A DNA stretch of 64,000 nt from Pseudomonadota bacterium (lineage in GTDB: Bacteria > Pseudomonadota > Gammaproteobacteria > Burkholderiales > Burkholderiaceae_C), in assembly GCA_021819435.1 (NCBI GenBank), contig JAKARB010000017.1, positions 1 through 64,000 of the forward strand. The letters are read 5' to 3'. This document shows positions 62,010-64,000 of the stretch, in pieces. The first letter of the stretch is position 1; the number at the start of each line of letters is the position of its first letter. The notes under the pieces are model-generated. The model searched no databases. It was not told where the DNA came from and saw only the letters and a list, made by a program, of their open reading frames with translations. A program made the translations under genes and the position numbers.

Positions 62010-62043
62010 GCCGAGGGTTGTCTGAACCAAACCTCCGCAGTCC

Positions 62044-63390
62044 ATGAAAAAAACCACCCGCTCCATGCTGGCCCTGGCATGCGCCAGCCTGTTCGGCGTC
62101 CAGGCCCATGCCATCGACCTGATCGCCATCGGCCAATTGCCTGGCACCGCCTCTGACCTGTCGGGCCTGACCGGCAACCTCGAAAACGGCGTGGCCGCCA
62201 ACCTGCTGGGTGGCATGGGCTCGGGCCTGGCCTGGGCCGGCGGCAACACTTTCCTGGCGCTGCCAGACCGTGGCCCCAACGCCACCGCCTGGAACCCCTC
62301 GCTGGATGACACCTCTTCCTACATCCCGCGCTTCCACACCCTGAACCTGGAGCTCAAGCCGGCCACCGGCGGGGCCCTGCCTTACACCCTCACCGTCAAG
62401 GTGACGGGCACCACGCTGCTCTACAGCACCCAGCCGCTGGCCTATGCCCAGGGCGGCGCGCCCTCGCAGAACGGCGCTGGCCGCTTCTACTTCTCGGGCC
62501 GCTCGGACAACTTCGACGCGGGCCAGACCTCGGCCTATGCCTTCAATGGCCGCCTGGACCCGGAAGGCATCCGCGTTTCGCGCACGGGCAAGACCGTGTT
62601 CATCTCCGACGAGTACGGCCCCTACGTCTACCAGTTCGACCGGGCCACCGGCGCGCGCGGCCGCGTCTTCTCGCTGCCCGCCAACCTGGCCGCCAACGTG
62701 CAGTCCTCGCAAGGATCGGTCGAGATCAGCAGCAACACCAGCGGCCGCGTGGCCAACAAGGGCATGGAAGGCCTGGCCATCTCGCCCGATGGCAAGACCC
62801 TGTTCGGCTTCATGCAAAGCCCGCTGGCGCAGGACGGCGGTGATGGCGGCCGCGCCAACCGCATCATCGTCATCGACGTGGCCAGCGGCGTGACCAAGCA
62901 GTTCGCCTACGACAACTACGCCACCGACAAGGCCAAGGCTTACAACAGCAGCGAGATCCTGGCCCTCAACAGCCACGAACTGCTCGTGCTCGAACGCGAC
63001 GGCAAGGGCCTGGGCGATGACTCCAGCGCGGTGGTCAAGCGCATCTACAAGGTGGACCTCGCCAACGCCGAGGACGTGAGCAAGCTGAGCGGTGAAGCGG
63101 CCCTGCTGGCCAAGGCCCCGGCCAAGAGCCTGTTCCTCGACATCCGCGCCAAGTTGAATGCCGCCGGCGTTGCCGACACCAGCATCCCGGCCAAGATCGA
63201 AGGCATGGCCTTCGGGCAGGACATCGTCGTGGACGGCGTGACCAAGCACACGCTGTACATCGCCAACGACAACGACTTCCTGGCCAACAGCCCCAAGGGC
63301 AAGGTCAACCCGAACCAGTGGTTCGTGTTCACCTTCACCGATGCCGACCTGGGTGGTTCGAGCTTCGTGAACCAGGCGATCGCCAATTGA
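62044..63390 (+). CDS. Secreted esterase-like/phytase-family protein
   Basis: 448 residues with signal peptide (MKKTTRSMLALACASLFGVQAHA) and an 'esterase-like activity of phytase' beta-propeller domain (PF13449-like): GLAWAGGNTFLALPDRGPNA, LDPEGIRVSRTGKTVFISDEYGPYVYQFD, NKGMEGLAISPDGKTLFG and NSHELLVLERDGKG. Some members hydrolyse phosphate esters. A Pho box upstream fits a phosphate-scavenging role. It is followed by a PEP-CTERM gene after 36 bp. Confidence 0.85.
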   Translation: MKKTTRSMLALACASLFGVQAHAIDLIAIGQLPGTASDLSGLTGNLENGVAANLLGGMGSGLAWAGGNTFLALPDRGPNATAWNPSLDDTSSYIPRFHTLNLELKPATGGALPYTLTVKVTGTTLLYSTQPLAYAQGGAPSQNGAGRFYFSGRSDNFDAGQTSAYAFNGRLDPEGIRVSRTGKTVFISDEYGPYVYQFDRATGARGRVFSLPANLAANVQSSQGSVEISSNTSGRVANKGMEGLAISPDGKTLFGFMQSPLAQDGGDGGRANRIIVIDVASGVTKQFAYDNYATDKAKAYNSSEILALNSHELLVLERDGKGLGDDSSAVVKRIYKVDLANAEDVSKLSGEAALLAKAPAKSLFLDIRAKLNAAGVADTSIPAKIEGMAFGQDIVVDGVTKHTLYIANDNDFLANSPKGKVNPNQWFVFTFTDADLGGSSFVNQAIAN

Positions 63391-63426
63391 TGCCCATCGA
63401 TGCCAACTGATCAGCAGCACAACACC

Positions 63427-64000
63427 ATGAACTTCCGCACCTTCGCTTTGAGCGCCACGGCCCTGATCGGCATGACGGTCATGATGGGCAGCGCCCAGGC
63501 CGCCTTCACCGGTGACTACGCCGCAGGCCAATGGACCACCTACGTCGTCAACGGCGGCAACGGCACCGCTGCCATCTCGGCAGACGGCGCCACGCTGACG
63601 CTGACCTCGTCCAACTTCGAGCCCTTCACCAACCTGATCGCGTCCGACGTGCTCCACAGCATCACGCTGCAAAAGGACGTCACCGTGTCCTTCGATTGGG
63701 CTTACAGCACCGCTGACGAGAACGGCTCCAGCGGCGACCCCTTCGGCTACAGCGTCAACGGCGTCTTCACGCAACTCAGTCAGGACGGCAGCTACGACGC
63801 GCAGTCGGGCAGCGTGGCCAAGCTGGTGCTGCACAGTGGCGACGTGTTGAGCTTCGTGGCCAAGTCCACCGACAGCATCTGGGGCGCTTCGACCACGACG
63901 GTGTCGGGCTTCACCGCGACGCCGGCCGTGCCCGAGCCCGAGAGCGCTGCGATGGCCCTTGTGGGCCTGGGTGTGCTGGTCGCAGGCCTGCGCCGTCGCC
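63427..64000 (+). CDS. PEP-CTERM sorting-domain protein 2 (3' end beyond the window)
   Basis: 191 codons are present without a stop. Signal peptide (MNFRTFALSATALIGMTVMMGSAQA), a beta-sandwich-like middle with VTVSFDWAYSTADENGSSGDPFGYSVNG, then VPEPESAAMALVGLGVLVAGLRRR, a PEP-CTERM anchor that is complete or nearly so. The mature domain is not recognised. It lies 36 bp after the phytase-like gene on the same strand and may be co-expressed under the Pho box. Confidence 0.83.
   Translation, partial: MNFRTFALSATALIGMTVMMGSAQAAFTGDYAAGQWTTYVVNGGNGTAAISADGATLTLTSSNFEPFTNLIASDVLHSITLQKDVTVSFDWAYSTADENGSSGDPFGYSVNGVFTQLSQDGSYDAQSGSVAKLVLHSGDVLSFVAKSTDSIWGASTTTVSGFTATPAVPEPESAAMALVGLGVLVAGLRRR

Overview
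The window reads as chromosome of a high-GC betaproteobacterium of the order Burkholderiales. The evidence is paired Gram-negative trimeric porins with QSSVTLYG-type mature N-termini, the metX-metW pair, a liu/mcc leucine-degradation operon under a TetR regulator, PEP-CTERM proteins, and GC-rich genes packed with ATGA/TGATG overlaps. No tRNA, rRNA or CRISPR array was seen.

Layout. 1-3,000 is an accessory scar: the 3' end of an IS3-family element, a P-loop ATPase gene cut by that insertion, and a zinc-ribbon/RES-domain gene. 3,015-10,540 is ssb (minus strand), then a very large multidomain lipoprotein that fuses a copper-radical (galactose/glyoxal-type) oxidase, a PKD domain, three discoidin-like domains, a YVTN propeller and a di-heme cytochrome c peroxidase-like module. 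It is translationally coupled to a Tat-exported Sco-type copper protein. A class II glutamine amidotransferase gene follows. 10,570-28,277 is a divergent aryl-polyene (xanthomonadin-like) pigment cluster with two ACPs, ketosynthases, a chain-length-factor-like protein, three hot-dog dehydratases, a ketoreductase, an AMP ligase, acyltransferases, a glycosyltransferase, methyltransferases, a LolA-like protein and an MMPL exporter. 28,359-37,724 holds a metal-dependent hydrolase, then the complete route from isovaleryl-CoA to acetoacetate plus acetyl-CoA (ivd, HMG-CoA lyase, MCC alpha, methylglutaconyl-CoA hydratase, MCC beta) with its TetR regulator, and a divergent thioesterase. 37,945-42,908 has recQ, two porins, and a candidate sigma54-dependent small RNA. 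42,958-44,893 is metW-metX behind a SAM-II riboswitch and terminator. 45,081-55,808 has a glutamate-synthase-domain protein, a GST, a DUF898 membrane protein, purB, a PEP-CTERM protein, pyrF, and an ABC-type exporter (adaptor plus two FtsX-like permeases, no ATPase gene alongside). 55,861-64,000 has a fumarylacetoacetate-hydrolase-family protein, a TetR/hydrolase pair with twin palindromic operators, uvrA, a phytase-like secreted protein behind a Pho box, and a truncated PEP-CTERM gene.

The points I consider least described are the copper-oxidase/cytochrome fusion with its own copper chaperone, the structured orphan transcript with a near-consensus sigma54 promoter at 42,753-42,908, and the regulatory palindromes in front of the first porin. 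All functional assignments come from reading motifs in the translated sequence; no database search was run.
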